Assembly (NCBI GenBank): GCA_001515955.1
Contig: LOES01000027.1
Coordinates: 42,868 to 106,867 of the forward strand
Direction: 5' to 3'
DNA length: 64,000 bases
Source: Clostridia bacterium BRH_c25
Lineage (GTDB): Bacteria; Bacillota_A; Clostridia; Lutisporales; Lutisporaceae
Shown here: positions 24,540-32,171 of the stretch, one piece after another
Position numbering within the stretch: the first letter of the stretch is position 1
Layout of the letters: each line of letters opens with the position of its first letter
The notes under the pieces: generated by a model
The model's database searches: none
Told to the model about the DNA's origin: nothing
Seen by the model: the letters and a program-made list of their open reading frames with translations, nothing else
Made by a program: the position numbers and the translations under genes

Positions 24540-24584
24540 TGGTATATAGAAAATGTAACAATTAATAATAACAAGGAGGAATTA

Positions 24585-25082
24585 ATGATGAAGAGAAGAG
24601 GAATAGCAGTCTTAAGTGCAGTAATAATTACTGCTGGATCTATATTTGGGGTTGCTTATGCGGATGATTTGAATATCGGAACACAGAAAAACAGTCAACA
24701 GTTGCTGGAAAGTCAAAAAGTAATTGAGCCGACTCAAACAGAAGAAGCAGATAGTAATAAAACCTACTCCGATGGCTCTTGCCACTCATCAAAGGATACA
24801 AATAAGGATATGGTTAAAATTATGAGGGAGAACGGGTTCAAGGATGCTGCAAAATATATGCAGACTGGCGACTATGAGAAAATGAATGAGTTCATGAACA
24901 ATATGAGTGAGGAAGACTATCAAAAGATGATAGACATCATGGAACAAAATGGATACGGATCTATGGCACAGATGATGCAGTCCATAGGCAGAGAAGGTAT
25001 GATACAGATGCATAATTCTATGGGAAATATGCATTCTGGAAGATACGGCATGATGGGTGGATTTGGACCGGTAGTAAAATAA
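24585..25082 (+). CDS. Exported Met/His-rich protein, probable copper binding
   Basis: The 165-residue product has a signal peptide (RRGIAVLSAVIITAGSIFGVAYA) and a mature part very rich in methionine. MxxM-type groups recur (YMQTGDYEKMNEFMNNM, then MAQMMQSIGREGMIQMHNSM), along with SCHSSK and a glycine-rich end. Such exported Met-rich proteins commonly bind Cu(I). It is a single gene between the four-site promoter and a terminator, immediately after the rnf operon. The ligand is an inference from composition; no named family was recognised. Confidence 0.68.
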   Translation: MMKRRGIAVLSAVIITAGSIFGVAYADDLNIGTQKNSQQLLESQKVIEPTQTEEADSNKTYSDGSCHSSKDTNKDMVKIMRENGFKDAAKYMQTGDYEKMNEFMNNMSEEDYQKMIDIMEQNGYGSMAQMMQSIGREGMIQMHNSMGNMHSGRYGMMGGFGPVVK

Positions 25083-25109
25083 GCGGTGCAATGCCGCTTA
25101 TTCTTTTTT
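25079..25109 (+). terminator. Intrinsic terminator after the Met-rich protein gene
   Basis: ATAAGCGG (25079-25086) pairs with CCGCTTAT (25094-25101), followed by TCTTTTTTATC. It overlaps the stop codon of the gene. Confidence 0.8.
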
Positions 25110-25125
25110 ATCTCTCAAGTGTTTC

Positions 25126-25157
25126 TCCATAATTTCTTCAGATACTTCTGTTACTAT
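25126..25157 (+). promoter_or_regulatory. Predicted response-regulator promoter (site G)
   Basis: TCCATA (25126-25131) and the weaker TTCAGA (25137-25142) are 11 bp apart. Nine nucleotides later is TACTAT (25152-25157). It precedes the three-gene operon beginning at 25204. Confidence 0.55.
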
Positions 25158-25203
25158 ACGGGTGTAAGGTATAAATTTGAGTTTAGAGGAGGTTGGACGT
25201 TTA

Positions 25204-25848
25204 ATGCACTTTTTAGACAAATATGCGTATGGGTTGTGGGGATCAGTTATCTTTAATATTCTTATGTTCGGCATTTTTACCATTACGGCTTTCAAGCCAA
25301 CCTCAAAAAGAGATTGGCATACATTAGGCGCATTTACAGCATTCATGGTTGCTCTTTTCAGTGAAATGTTCGGATTTCCACTTACAATTTATTTCTTAAC
25401 ATCAATATTGGGAAATAACTATCCGGTTCTTGACCCATTTACTCATTTGAACGGACATCTGTGGGTTGCACTTGCAGGTGGTTCTGAAGTTCTTTATTCC
25501 ATATTGCACCCTCTTAGCAATGTTCTCATATTCAGCGGATTGTTTGTTATTGCAATTGGCTGGAAAGCGGTGCACTCGGGGAACGGTGAGCTAGTAACAC
25601 ATGGGATATATCGTTTTGTGAGGCACCCTCAGTATACAGGATTTGGATTAATGATCATCGGATTTCTTGTACAGTGGCCTACCATTATTACATTGCTGAT
25701 GGCTCCAATCCTAATGATTATGTATGCAAAACTTGCGAAAAAAGAAGAAAAGACGATGATAGCGCTTTTTGGAGATGAATATTTGGAATACAGTAAGCAG
25801 GTGCCGGCTTTCATCCCCAGAATGAGAAGAAAATATGTGGTAAGGTGA
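25204..25848 (+). CDS. ICMT/PEMT-like integral membrane methyltransferase
   Basis: The protein of about 214 residues has five to six helices and the C-terminal signature of the isoprenylcysteine carboxyl methyltransferase/phospholipid methyltransferase family: HGIYRFVRHPQYTGF followed by KEEKTMIALFGDEYLEYSKQV. Bacterial members (NnrU/YwjH-like) have unknown substrates and often occur with thiol or metal genes. The ATG at 25204 lies after GAGGAGG; a TTG at 25177 is also in frame. It is first in an operon with an exported protein and a CcdA-like protein. Confidence 0.75.
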   Translation: MHFLDKYAYGLWGSVIFNILMFGIFTITAFKPTSKRDWHTLGAFTAFMVALFSEMFGFPLTIYFLTSILGNNYPVLDPFTHLNGHLWVALAGGSEVLYSILHPLSNVLIFSGLFVIAIGWKAVHSGNGELVTHGIYRFVRHPQYTGFGLMIIGFLVQWPTIITLLMAPILMIMYAKLAKKEEKTMIALFGDEYLEYSKQVPAFIPRMRRKYVVR

Positions 25849-25857
25849 GTGAGTTTT

Positions 25858-26442
25858 ATGGGCAATAAGAAAGGATTAGGCGTCACAAGGATAATTGCGG
25901 TTGTCATAGCGGCAATATTCGGAATGACTTTATTATTCGGGGCAGTACCTGCTTTCTTCAGCAGTAAAGCTGTTGCAGAAAATACTGAAGGAGTTCCTTT
26001 TGAAAACAAAGCGATACAACCAAATGAAGAAGTACCGGAAGAGCAGCCGGACAGTATCAGTGCAAAATCAAAATACCGGACATTCAGTCAATATAACAAT
26101 ATTGATATTTTCGTGAATTATTTAAGTCCAGTAAATAAAGAGAAAGATTTTCTTACATTTGATATTAGGATCGATACACACTCGGTTGACTTAACCAAAT
26201 ATGCTGATATAACTAAGTATGTAGTGCTGCGAAATGATGCAGGAATTACAATCCTTGACGGGTTTGAATGGACCTTGAAAAGCAGTGAAAACCACCATAT
26301 AAATGGTATTTTGAAAGTTAAGAATGACATTGAAGGAAAACCATTTATCGATTCTGATACAAAGTCATTCAGTTTAGTTTTTAAAAACGTTGGTGACACG
26401 GGTGAAAGAGAACATGTATATGTCGGGGATAAGCTAGAATAG
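25858..26442 (+). CDS. Exported protein with DTHSVDL-type beta domain
   Basis: The product of about 194 residues has an N-terminal membrane/signal segment (IIAVVIAAIFGMTLLFGAV), an acidic linker, then a domain with FDIRIDTHSVDL, VVLRNDAGITI and SENHHINGILKV, ending VFKNVGDTGEREHVYV. I have seen this arrangement (a DTHSVDL strand followed by a GHH-type turn) in uncharacterised exported proteins of bacteria and haloarchaea. The histidines could bind metal. It starts 9 bp after the ICMT-like gene; a GTG at 25849 is an alternative start. Confidence 0.6.
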   Translation: MGNKKGLGVTRIIAVVIAAIFGMTLLFGAVPAFFSSKAVAENTEGVPFENKAIQPNEEVPEEQPDSISAKSKYRTFSQYNNIDIFVNYLSPVNKEKDFLTFDIRIDTHSVDLTKYADITKYVVLRNDAGITILDGFEWTLKSSENHHINGILKVKNDIEGKPFIDSDTKSFSLVFKNVGDTGEREHVYVGDKLE

Positions 26443-26490
26443 CTAAAAGACATTGAATTGTACGGGCAGATAAAGATTAGGGGGTATTAT

Positions 26491-27243
26491 ATGTTTACAT
26501 CAATATATTTGATGGCTTTTCTTGCAGGACTAGTCTCTTTTCTGTCACCCTGTATCATACCGATGATTACTGTATATTTCAGTCTGATTACCGGTATGTC
26601 GGTTGAAGATCTCAAAAAGAAAGAGAAAAGCAAAGCCTTGAGGCTTAAGATAATAATCAATACATTTTTATTTATTGCAGCATTTACTGTTGTTTTCTCT
26701 GCTGCCGGTGCGGCTTCGGGCAAAGTCTCGAGTTTTATTAATGAAAATACTGCCGTATTCAATATTATCGGTGGGATCATGGTGATTTTTCTTTCCCTGA
26801 AGCTGTTTGGCTTTTTTAATGCCATGTCTCTAAAAATAAAAGCCTTGGAGCGTTTATCCGAAAGGTTCAAAGGTAATGCTTCCGCAAGTTATGTTACAAC
26901 ATTTTTAGTTGGAATATTTTTCGCAATCGCCTGTTCCCATTGTATAGGACCTTTATTGTATTCAATGCTGATATTTGCCGGAAATACGAGTTCTTCATAT
27001 ACTGGCATGGCAGTTATGTTCATGTTTTCAATGGGGCTCGCAGTACCGTATCTATTGGTTGGGGCAGCATTTGGAAAGTCAATTAACTTTATAACGAGAA
27101 TCCTGAAATACCAAAGGCTTATATCCTATATAACAGGTGCTGTGCTTCTTTTATTTGGAATATTACTGCTTTTTAACAGGTTTACTTTAATTGTGGAGAT
27201 ATTGTACAAGATCATTCCATTCAAAAGCTCCATAGGAATGTAA
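26491..27243 (+). CDS. CcdA/DsbD-like membrane thiol-redox protein
   Basis: The protein of about 250 residues has six or more helices and the paired cysteines expected for CcdA-type electron carriers: SFLSPCIIPMI in the first helix and AIACSHCIGPLLYS in the fourth. Such proteins carry reducing equivalents from cytoplasmic thioredoxin to thiols or metal sites outside the membrane. The ATG follows ATTAGGGGGTATTAT. It is last in the site G operon, giving that operon a redox theme consistent with Rnf nearby. Confidence 0.82.
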   Translation: MFTSIYLMAFLAGLVSFLSPCIIPMITVYFSLITGMSVEDLKKKEKSKALRLKIIINTFLFIAAFTVVFSAAGAASGKVSSFINENTAVFNIIGGIMVIFLSLKLFGFFNAMSLKIKALERLSERFKGNASASYVTTFLVGIFFAIACSHCIGPLLYSMLIFAGNTSSSYTGMAVMFMFSMGLAVPYLLVGAAFGKSINFITRILKYQRLISYITGAVLLLFGILLLFNRFTLIVEILYKIIPFKSSIGM

Positions 27244-27257
27244 AAAAACTGAAAATC

Positions 27258-27289
27258 TTCATAGCATCCACATATGTGAGCAATATAAT
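27258..27289 (+). promoter_or_regulatory. Predicted response-regulator promoter before the two-component genes (site B)
   Basis: TTCATA (27258-27263) and CACATA (27269-27274) are 11 bp apart. Exactly 9 nt later is a consensus TATAAT (27284-27289). Its position upstream of the response regulator gene suggests autoregulation. Confidence 0.65.
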
Positions 27290-27295
27290 GGAGAT

Positions 27296-27464
27296 AATAG
27301 GATATTCTAAAATTCGAAAACACCAGATGAAATTGTAATTGTGCAGCAGAGTATGACGGTATTGATTCAATTTACACAAGAGGGAATGGGGAAAGAACGT
27401 ACAATTGCATAGTCATCTGTTTACTAAAGTGTTAGTATATCCGCTACTGACACTTTGACTTTTT
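27296..27464 (+). ncRNA. Structured leader RNA, copy 2, with intrinsic terminator
   Basis: This is the homologue of the leader at 19134. CACCAGATG..GTAATTGTGC (27321-27344) pairs with GTACAATTGC..CATCTG (27399-27419), and the terminator AAAGTGTTAG/CTGACACTTT (27426-27456) ends in five Ts. Relative to copy 1 a C-G pair in the long stem is replaced by T-A and the fold is kept. It lies between site B and the response regulator gene, so termination would govern expression of the sensor system. Confidence 0.6.
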
Positions 27465-27493
27465 AAGAGTTCGAAGAAAGGAGTTAAGTAAGA

Positions 27494-28183
27494 ATGAATG
27501 AAAAAATACTGGTTGTTGATGATGAAGTTAATCTTTTGCAGGTTGTTAAGGATTATCTTACTATTGAGCCCTATGAGGTATATACAGCAGACCGCGGTAG
27601 TAAGGCCATTGCTCTATTTCATGAAATAGAGCCGGATTTTGTTATTCTAGATTTAATGCTTCCGGATATTTCAGGTGAAGAAATTTGCAAACTTATCAGG
27701 AAGGAATCTGATGTACCTATACTTATGCTTACTGCCAAGAGCAGCGAAGACGACAAGGTGACAGGCTTGTATATAGGTGCTGATGATTATCTGACAAAAC
27801 CTTTTAGCCCACGAGAGCTTGTGGGAAGGGTAAGAGCAATTCTCCGAAGGACTAAGGGTAATTCTGCTGTATCTGATGTTTTGGAGTACAATGAAAATGA
27901 TTTATATATTGATATTCCAAAGCATATTGTGAAAAAATCCGGTGAAGCAGTAAGTTTAACGCCTAATGAATTTAAGATACTTATAACTCTCGCACAAAAT
28001 CCGCATAAGGTGATTACAAGAAGTCAGCTGGTAAGCCTTGCACTTGGCTATGATTTTGAAGGCTATGAACGTACTATAGACACACACATTAAAAACCTGC
28101 GGCAGAAAATTGAAGATGATGTGAAGGAACCTCAATATATAGTTACTGTGTACGGAATAGGATACAAGTTTGAAGGTGAATAA
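27494..28183 (+). CDS. OmpR-family response regulator
   Basis: The 229-residue regulator has an intact receiver (D9/D10, phospho-acceptor D53 in VILDLMLPD, K near 102 in DDYLTKPFSP) and a C-terminal winged-helix DNA-binding domain (LTPNEFKILITL, then RTIDTHIKNLRQKIE). It is paired with the kinase gene that follows. Its promoter contains the 11-bp-spaced repeats typical for head-to-tail OmpR dimers, and the same repeats precede at least five nearby operons, so I infer that this protein controls them. The signal is unknown; copper or envelope redox stress fits the targets. Confidence 0.9.
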   Translation: MNEKILVVDDEVNLLQVVKDYLTIEPYEVYTADRGSKAIALFHEIEPDFVILDLMLPDISGEEICKLIRKESDVPILMLTAKSSEDDKVTGLYIGADDYLTKPFSPRELVGRVRAILRRTKGNSAVSDVLEYNENDLYIDIPKHIVKKSGEAVSLTPNEFKILITLAQNPHKVITRSQLVSLALGYDFEGYERTIDTHIKNLRQKIEDDVKEPQYIVTVYGIGYKFEGE

Positions 28184-28184
28184 T

Positions 28185-29540
28185 GTGATTGGAATAACCA
28201 GGCAGTTAAGCAAATACTTTATTTTCATAACAATGTTTTCTATCATATTTATAACGATTATTTCGAATGTCAGTATAAACCTATTTTTCTCAAATTATAT
28301 AAAGGAGTCCAGGAGCAGGGATGATTTGAAAATAGTCCAATACGTGGAACAGGTATATAGTAATAACAACGGATTGAATTCACAGTCACTTATGAATATA
28401 ATGCATTATGCTTATAGTGAAGCTGTTATAGTACAATTAAGAAATAGTCAGAATAAGATAGTCTGGAGCAGTGGCACACCTGAAACAATGCATAATATCA
28501 TGGGAGGGAATGATAGCAATGACAATAGTCTTGCTTTCAGAAGCTACCCCTTCAACTACAAAGACAGCAAAATCGGGACAATTGATGTAGGAAGGCCTAA
28601 GAGTATAATATCTTCTATTGAGGATAAGCAGTTCTTACGTACAATTAACATTGTTTTTGCAGCGGCTTTTCTATTTTCAGTTATAATTGCTATCTTATCA
28701 AGCTCACGTATTTCCAAAAAATTTCTCGAGCCTATCTATCTGATAAAAGAAAATGCCAAATTAATCAAGAATGAAAAGTATAAAGAATTAAATGAAGTCA
28801 GAACTAATACTTACGAATTGCACGATTTATCCGTATCAGTGAAAGAACTTGCTGAAAAGTTGGAATACCAAGCTGCATTACGAAAAAGGATGACCTCGGA
28901 TATTGCCCATGAACTGAGGACTCCCCTTGCCACAATCCAAAGCCATATTGAAGCTTTTATGGATGGAGTGTGGGAACCTAATTCCGAGAAGCTGACTATT
29001 ATACATGATGAGATATTCAGGTTGACGAAGCTAATTAAAGACCTTTCTGACCTATCCAATGTTGAAAGCGATGAGATCAAGCTTAAAAAGAGTGAGATTA
29101 ACCTGTCGGCACTGATGAATAACATTGCAGAAAGCTTTGAGCCATTATTTATCAGTAAAAGTATTAATTTTAAAAAAGAAATTCAAAGTAATGTTAAATT
29201 ATCAGGTGATGCAGACCGTCTTAATCAAGTTTTTACAAACATATTATCAAATGCGTACAAATATACGAATGAGAATGGAATTGTCCGGGTGGGTTTAAAA
29301 CAATTGAAAGACGTAATTAGAGTTACTGTTGAAGATACAGGAATCGGCATTCCTAAGGAAGACATTAAGCATGTATTTGAAAGGTTTTATAGAAGTGATC
29401 TATCGAGAAATCGTGGAACTGGAGGAACTGGGATCGGACTTACTATAACTAAAGCATACATTGAAGCTCATGATGGAAGGATAAGGATAGAAAGTGAAGA
29501 AGGCAATGGGACAAAAGTAATTATTGATTTTATGAGATAA
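28185..29540 (+). CDS. Membrane sensor histidine kinase
   Basis: The kinase of about 451 residues has two membrane helices (near residues 10-35 and 150-175) enclosing an extracytoplasmic sensor domain of about 115 residues, a HAMP-like linker, and the catalytic core. The H-box is SDIAHELRTPLATIQSH, the N-box is NQVFTNILSNAYKYT, and the G-boxes are DTGIGIP and GTGIGLTI. Two start codons are possible: TTG 28170, overlapping the regulator gene, and GTG 28185 after AAGGTGA. It is closely related to the kinase at 35613. Confidence 0.9.
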   Translation: MIGITRQLSKYFIFITMFSIIFITIISNVSINLFFSNYIKESRSRDDLKIVQYVEQVYSNNNGLNSQSLMNIMHYAYSEAVIVQLRNSQNKIVWSSGTPETMHNIMGGNDSNDNSLAFRSYPFNYKDSKIGTIDVGRPKSIISSIEDKQFLRTINIVFAAAFLFSVIIAILSSSRISKKFLEPIYLIKENAKLIKNEKYKELNEVRTNTYELHDLSVSVKELAEKLEYQAALRKRMTSDIAHELRTPLATIQSHIEAFMDGVWEPNSEKLTIIHDEIFRLTKLIKDLSDLSNVESDEIKLKKSEINLSALMNNIAESFEPLFISKSINFKKEIQSNVKLSGDADRLNQVFTNILSNAYKYTNENGIVRVGLKQLKDVIRVTVEDTGIGIPKEDIKHVFERFYRSDLSRNRGTGGTGIGLTITKAYIEAHDGRIRIESEEGNGTKVIIDFMR

Positions 29541-29551
29541 AATTGATTAGA

Positions 29552-29622
29552 TATTTCGCAAAAAACATTTTACATTCTATATTCAAATTTTGCGTAAATG
29601 TTTCCTTGATTGTTATTGAAAT
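29552..29622 (-). repeat. About 70-bp dispersed repeat, copy 2
   Basis: This is the inverted match of 4579-4648. Conserved blocks are TTCAATAACAATCA, GGAAA, ATTTACGC, AAATTTGAAT and TGCGAAATA. It fills the gap between the kinase gene and the convergent ThiF gene and includes the last codons of the latter. Confidence 0.6.
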
Positions 29623-31028
29623 TGATTAGTACATACAAACTCATATTCCTTGGGTGTTTTAATTGTAGGGTCAGTGCCGCACAACTTACAATGGGGCGAT
29701 CTGTCAATATCCAACAAGGTGAAATCAATATTTAAGGCATCGTATACAAGTAATTTATTGACTAGCGGAACTCCGACACCTGTCAGATACTTAATTGCCT
29801 CTATTGCCTGAATCATCCCCATAACACCAGGGACAGCACCTAAAACTCCTGTTTCAGAACATGAGGGTATAGGACCCCTGCCCTTAACTTCAGGGAAAAT
29901 ACAACGATAACATATGCTTTTGTCTGGTAGTATTGTTGTTGCAAGTCCATCAAAACGCAGAACCCCTGCTTCCAGCCAAGGCTTTTTCAAAAAATAGCAA
30001 ACATCATTAAGCAAATAACGGTTAGGCAAATTGTCAAGCCCGTCAATTACCATATCATAATCTGCAATAAGCGCTTCAGCATTTTCTAAGGAAAATTTCT
30101 CATTATATGTACAAATTTCTACATCAGAATTAAGTCTTTTCAGGAATATCTCTGCCGACTTGACCTTGGCCATACCGATGGTGTCAGTGGAGTGTAATAT
30201 CTGCCTGTTTAGATTACTGGTTTCTACTGTATCAAAGTCAATCATCCCTAGTTTTTCTATACCTGACATAGCTAGTGTATAAGCAGCTGGAGAGCCTAAT
30301 CCACCACTGCCTATAATCAGGACCTTTGCTTTACTAAGTTCCTTTCTTGCATTTTCAGGATTTATGACATATTCCTTTTTCGCATTGTTAAATTGATTAT
30401 ATCCAAAGTTATAAGTCGATAAATCATATTTCAATGCTTGTTCGCTTACACTGCCTATATTCAATAATACTTTCACTGCTTCAATAGCAGTAAGCGTGCA
30501 GTTAAAACCAAGATATGCCTTACTGAACAATGAAAAATATTCTGGGTTTTTAATCTCAGCATATAGGTTGTTTATTTCATCAATAATCTGGCTTATGCTT
30601 TCTTTCGTCCTGACAGTTCTGATATACCCCCAGTCGCCGGCAACAGCTGTATATATTGCAGGAGTATCTGTGGCATTTATTCTTGAAGATTGCACTGCTT
30701 TTTCATAAAATATAATTATGATATCATAATTATCTGTATAGTCATATTCTTCAATTCCAGGAACATCAGCTATTTGAAGCTGCAGATCAGGGTTAAGTCC
30801 CTTGGCATTTCGAGATATAAACTCCATTCCATCGATATTCTCAGCGTAACAATCTATTTTGCCGATACCCATAGCCGCAAGATAATATAGCATAACAGCG
30901 GAGTTTGAAATACTTTCACAGTGTACCAGGACAGATGAGTCAAGCAGCTTCTTTTGGCCGGGTCCACCTATTTCGGGCATTATAATATGTCTCATATATC
31001 TTTGGATTTGTTCTCTTTCCAGTATCAA
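29613..31028 (-). CDS. Tandem ThiF/MoeB/HesA-type E1-like protein with degenerate first domain
   Basis: The 471-residue protein joins two ThiF-like domains. The second (from about residue 215) looks active: IIGSGGLGSP nucleotide loop, NLNRQILHSTDTIG, the zinc pairs CYRC and CKLC, and CSETGVLGAVPGVMG. The first starts like ThiF (QRYMRHIIMPEIGGPGQKKLL), but its glycine-rich loop is lost (VLVHCESISNSAVMLYYLAA). ThiF enzymes adenylate the C-terminus of a ubiquitin-like sulfur carrier. It starts at TTG 31028 after TAGGAGGG, 25 bp from the NifU-like gene, pointing to sulfur transfer. Confidence 0.82.
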   Translation of the reverse strand: MILEREQIQRYMRHIIMPEIGGPGQKKLLDSSVLVHCESISNSAVMLYYLAAMGIGKIDCYAENIDGMEFISRNAKGLNPDLQLQIADVPGIEEYDYTDNYDIIIIFYEKAVQSSRINATDTPAIYTAVAGDWGYIRTVRTKESISQIIDEINNLYAEIKNPEYFSLFSKAYLGFNCTLTAIEAVKVLLNIGSVSEQALKYDLSTYNFGYNQFNNAKKEYVINPENARKELSKAKVLIIGSGGLGSPAAYTLAMSGIEKLGMIDFDTVETSNLNRQILHSTDTIGMAKVKSAEIFLKRLNSDVEICTYNEKFSLENAEALIADYDMVIDGLDNLPNRYLLNDVCYFLKKPWLEAGVLRFDGLATTILPDKSICYRCIFPEVKGRGPIPSCSETGVLGAVPGVMGMIQAIEAIKYLTGVGVPLVNKLLVYDALNIDFTLLDIDRSPHCKLCGTDPTIKTPKEYEFVCTNQFQ

Positions 31029-31053
31029 ATCAATACCCTCCTAAAATGCTCGA

Positions 31054-31425
31054 TTATGCTTGAAATCGCATTTGATAGTCTCTAACAGCATTATGCAGCG
31101 CAGTGGCTGCGATATTGGAGCACAGAAGTTTTTGTTCTGGCAATCCGCCTAAAGCCGTTGCTACATCATCATTTGTTATTTTCAGAGCTTCCTCTATAGT
31201 TTTGCCAAGAGCCAGCTCCGTCAACATGCTGCCGGAAGCTATAGCGGCTCCACAGCCAAATACTTTCAGCTTAATATCAGAAATTGTATTTTCTTCTACT
31301 TTTATATAGACTGTAATTTTATCACCGTCGGAAGCATTTCCTGTTTGCCCAATACCATCGGGAAATTCTATGACACCAATGTTCCGAGGATTTGAAAGAT
31401 GGTCTAAAACGATATCATTGTACAT
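31054..31425 (-). CDS. NifU/IscU-like Fe-S scaffold lacking the first conserved cysteine
   Basis: The 123-residue protein is a single IscU-type domain (MYNDIVLDHLSNPRNIG at the start). Two cysteines remain: VFGCGAAIASGSML and KLLCSNIA. The first family cysteine, normally in a NPxCGD loop, is replaced in TGNASDGD. Normal scaffolds use all three cysteines, so cluster assembly may be altered or the protein may handle sulfur differently. The conserved Asp is kept. CTAGGAGATTTTT precedes the ATG. It leads an operon with the ThiF-like gene. Confidence 0.82.
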   Translation of the reverse strand: MYNDIVLDHLSNPRNIGVIEFPDGIGQTGNASDGDKITVYIKVEENTISDIKLKVFGCGAAIASGSMLTELALGKTIEEALKITNDDVATALGGLPEQKLLCSNIAATALHNAVRDYQMRFQA

Positions 31426-31735
31426 AAAAATCTCCTAGAGCATTAACTTGAATAGATTGAAATTGGAATTATGCAGCGTTATTCATTAACCAACTTAATA
31501 TTTGAAATAGATTACAGTATTATTCAGATTAATATAATATATTTTGCAATAATAGGGTTATAAACTATCAGTTTGTTTGAATAGATTGAGACTAAAGCGA
31601 ATATGTATTAGCTTTATTTGTATAATACTTTATGAATGTGAAGATTTTATGGGGTTTCCCAAAGAAAGTATTTATATGCAATGTATAGCGGCAGTCCTAC
31701 ATTTTTGACCGTAAGTACAAAACATAGAAAACATA
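31426..31735. other. Intergenic DNA with no recognised feature
   Basis: This AT-rich stretch lies between the divergent NifU-like gene and the T-box promoter. I see no convincing frame or strong hairpin. It should hold the promoter of the minus-strand NifU/ThiF operon, but no clear -35/-10 pair can be chosen. Confidence 0.4.
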
Positions 31736-31764
31736 TTGACAAAAGAATAGTTTTATTATATTAT
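31736..31764 (+). promoter_or_regulatory. Promoter for the T-box transcript
   Basis: TTGACA (31736-31741) and TATTAT (31759-31764) are 17 bp apart. Transcription would start about 20-25 bp before the first T-box helix. Confidence 0.6.
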
Positions 31765-31795
31765 AATACATAGTAAACAAGTAGGAATAATGGGA

Positions 31796-32095
31796 AATGT
31801 ATTGATGAGAAGAGTAGGTCAAGAGAAACTGACAGAGAGAAAGTCCAATGGTGAGAGGATTTTTAAGCGTAGCTTGTCTGAAGTGCATCTCGGAACACCG
31901 GACCGAATACATTGGCGATTGTGAAACAATCCTGGTTTTAGTAGGCTCCGACGGGTATGCCCGTTACAGCATAATGGTATGATTGTACCAGATTTACGAG
32001 TTATTTGCATTCCGATATTTTGATGCAGATAAACAGAGTGGAACCGCGAAATGAACTTTCGCCTCTGTCATAGAGGCGGGAGTTTTTATTTTTGT
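31796..32095 (+). ncRNA. T-box leader RNA controlling an amino acid transporter
   Basis: The base of Stem I is formed by AATGTATT (31796-31803) and AATACATT (31906-31913). Conserved elements follow: GATGAGAAGAGTA (kink-turn/specifier-loop type), CAGAGAGAAAGTCCAATGGTG (distal loop), and the antiterminator T-box AGAGTGGAACCGCG at 32035-32048. A terminator (CGCCTCTGTCATAGAGGCG, then TTTTTATTTTT) ends it. Uncharged tRNA would stabilise the antiterminator and switch on the downstream transporter. The specifier lies within GGAACACCGGACC; CAC (His) or ACC (Thr) are candidates, but I cannot settle it by eye. Confidence 0.88.
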
Positions 32096-32171
32096 ATAAT
32101 AACGCAGAACGCTCTTCTACAAAACCTTAGTTCCTACTACACAAATCACATAATAATGAGGAGGATTAATC

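Noticed and set aside
31796..31913. A firm specifier codon for the T-box
   Set aside because: By-eye folding allows CAC, ACC or even CGG, so I give only candidates.
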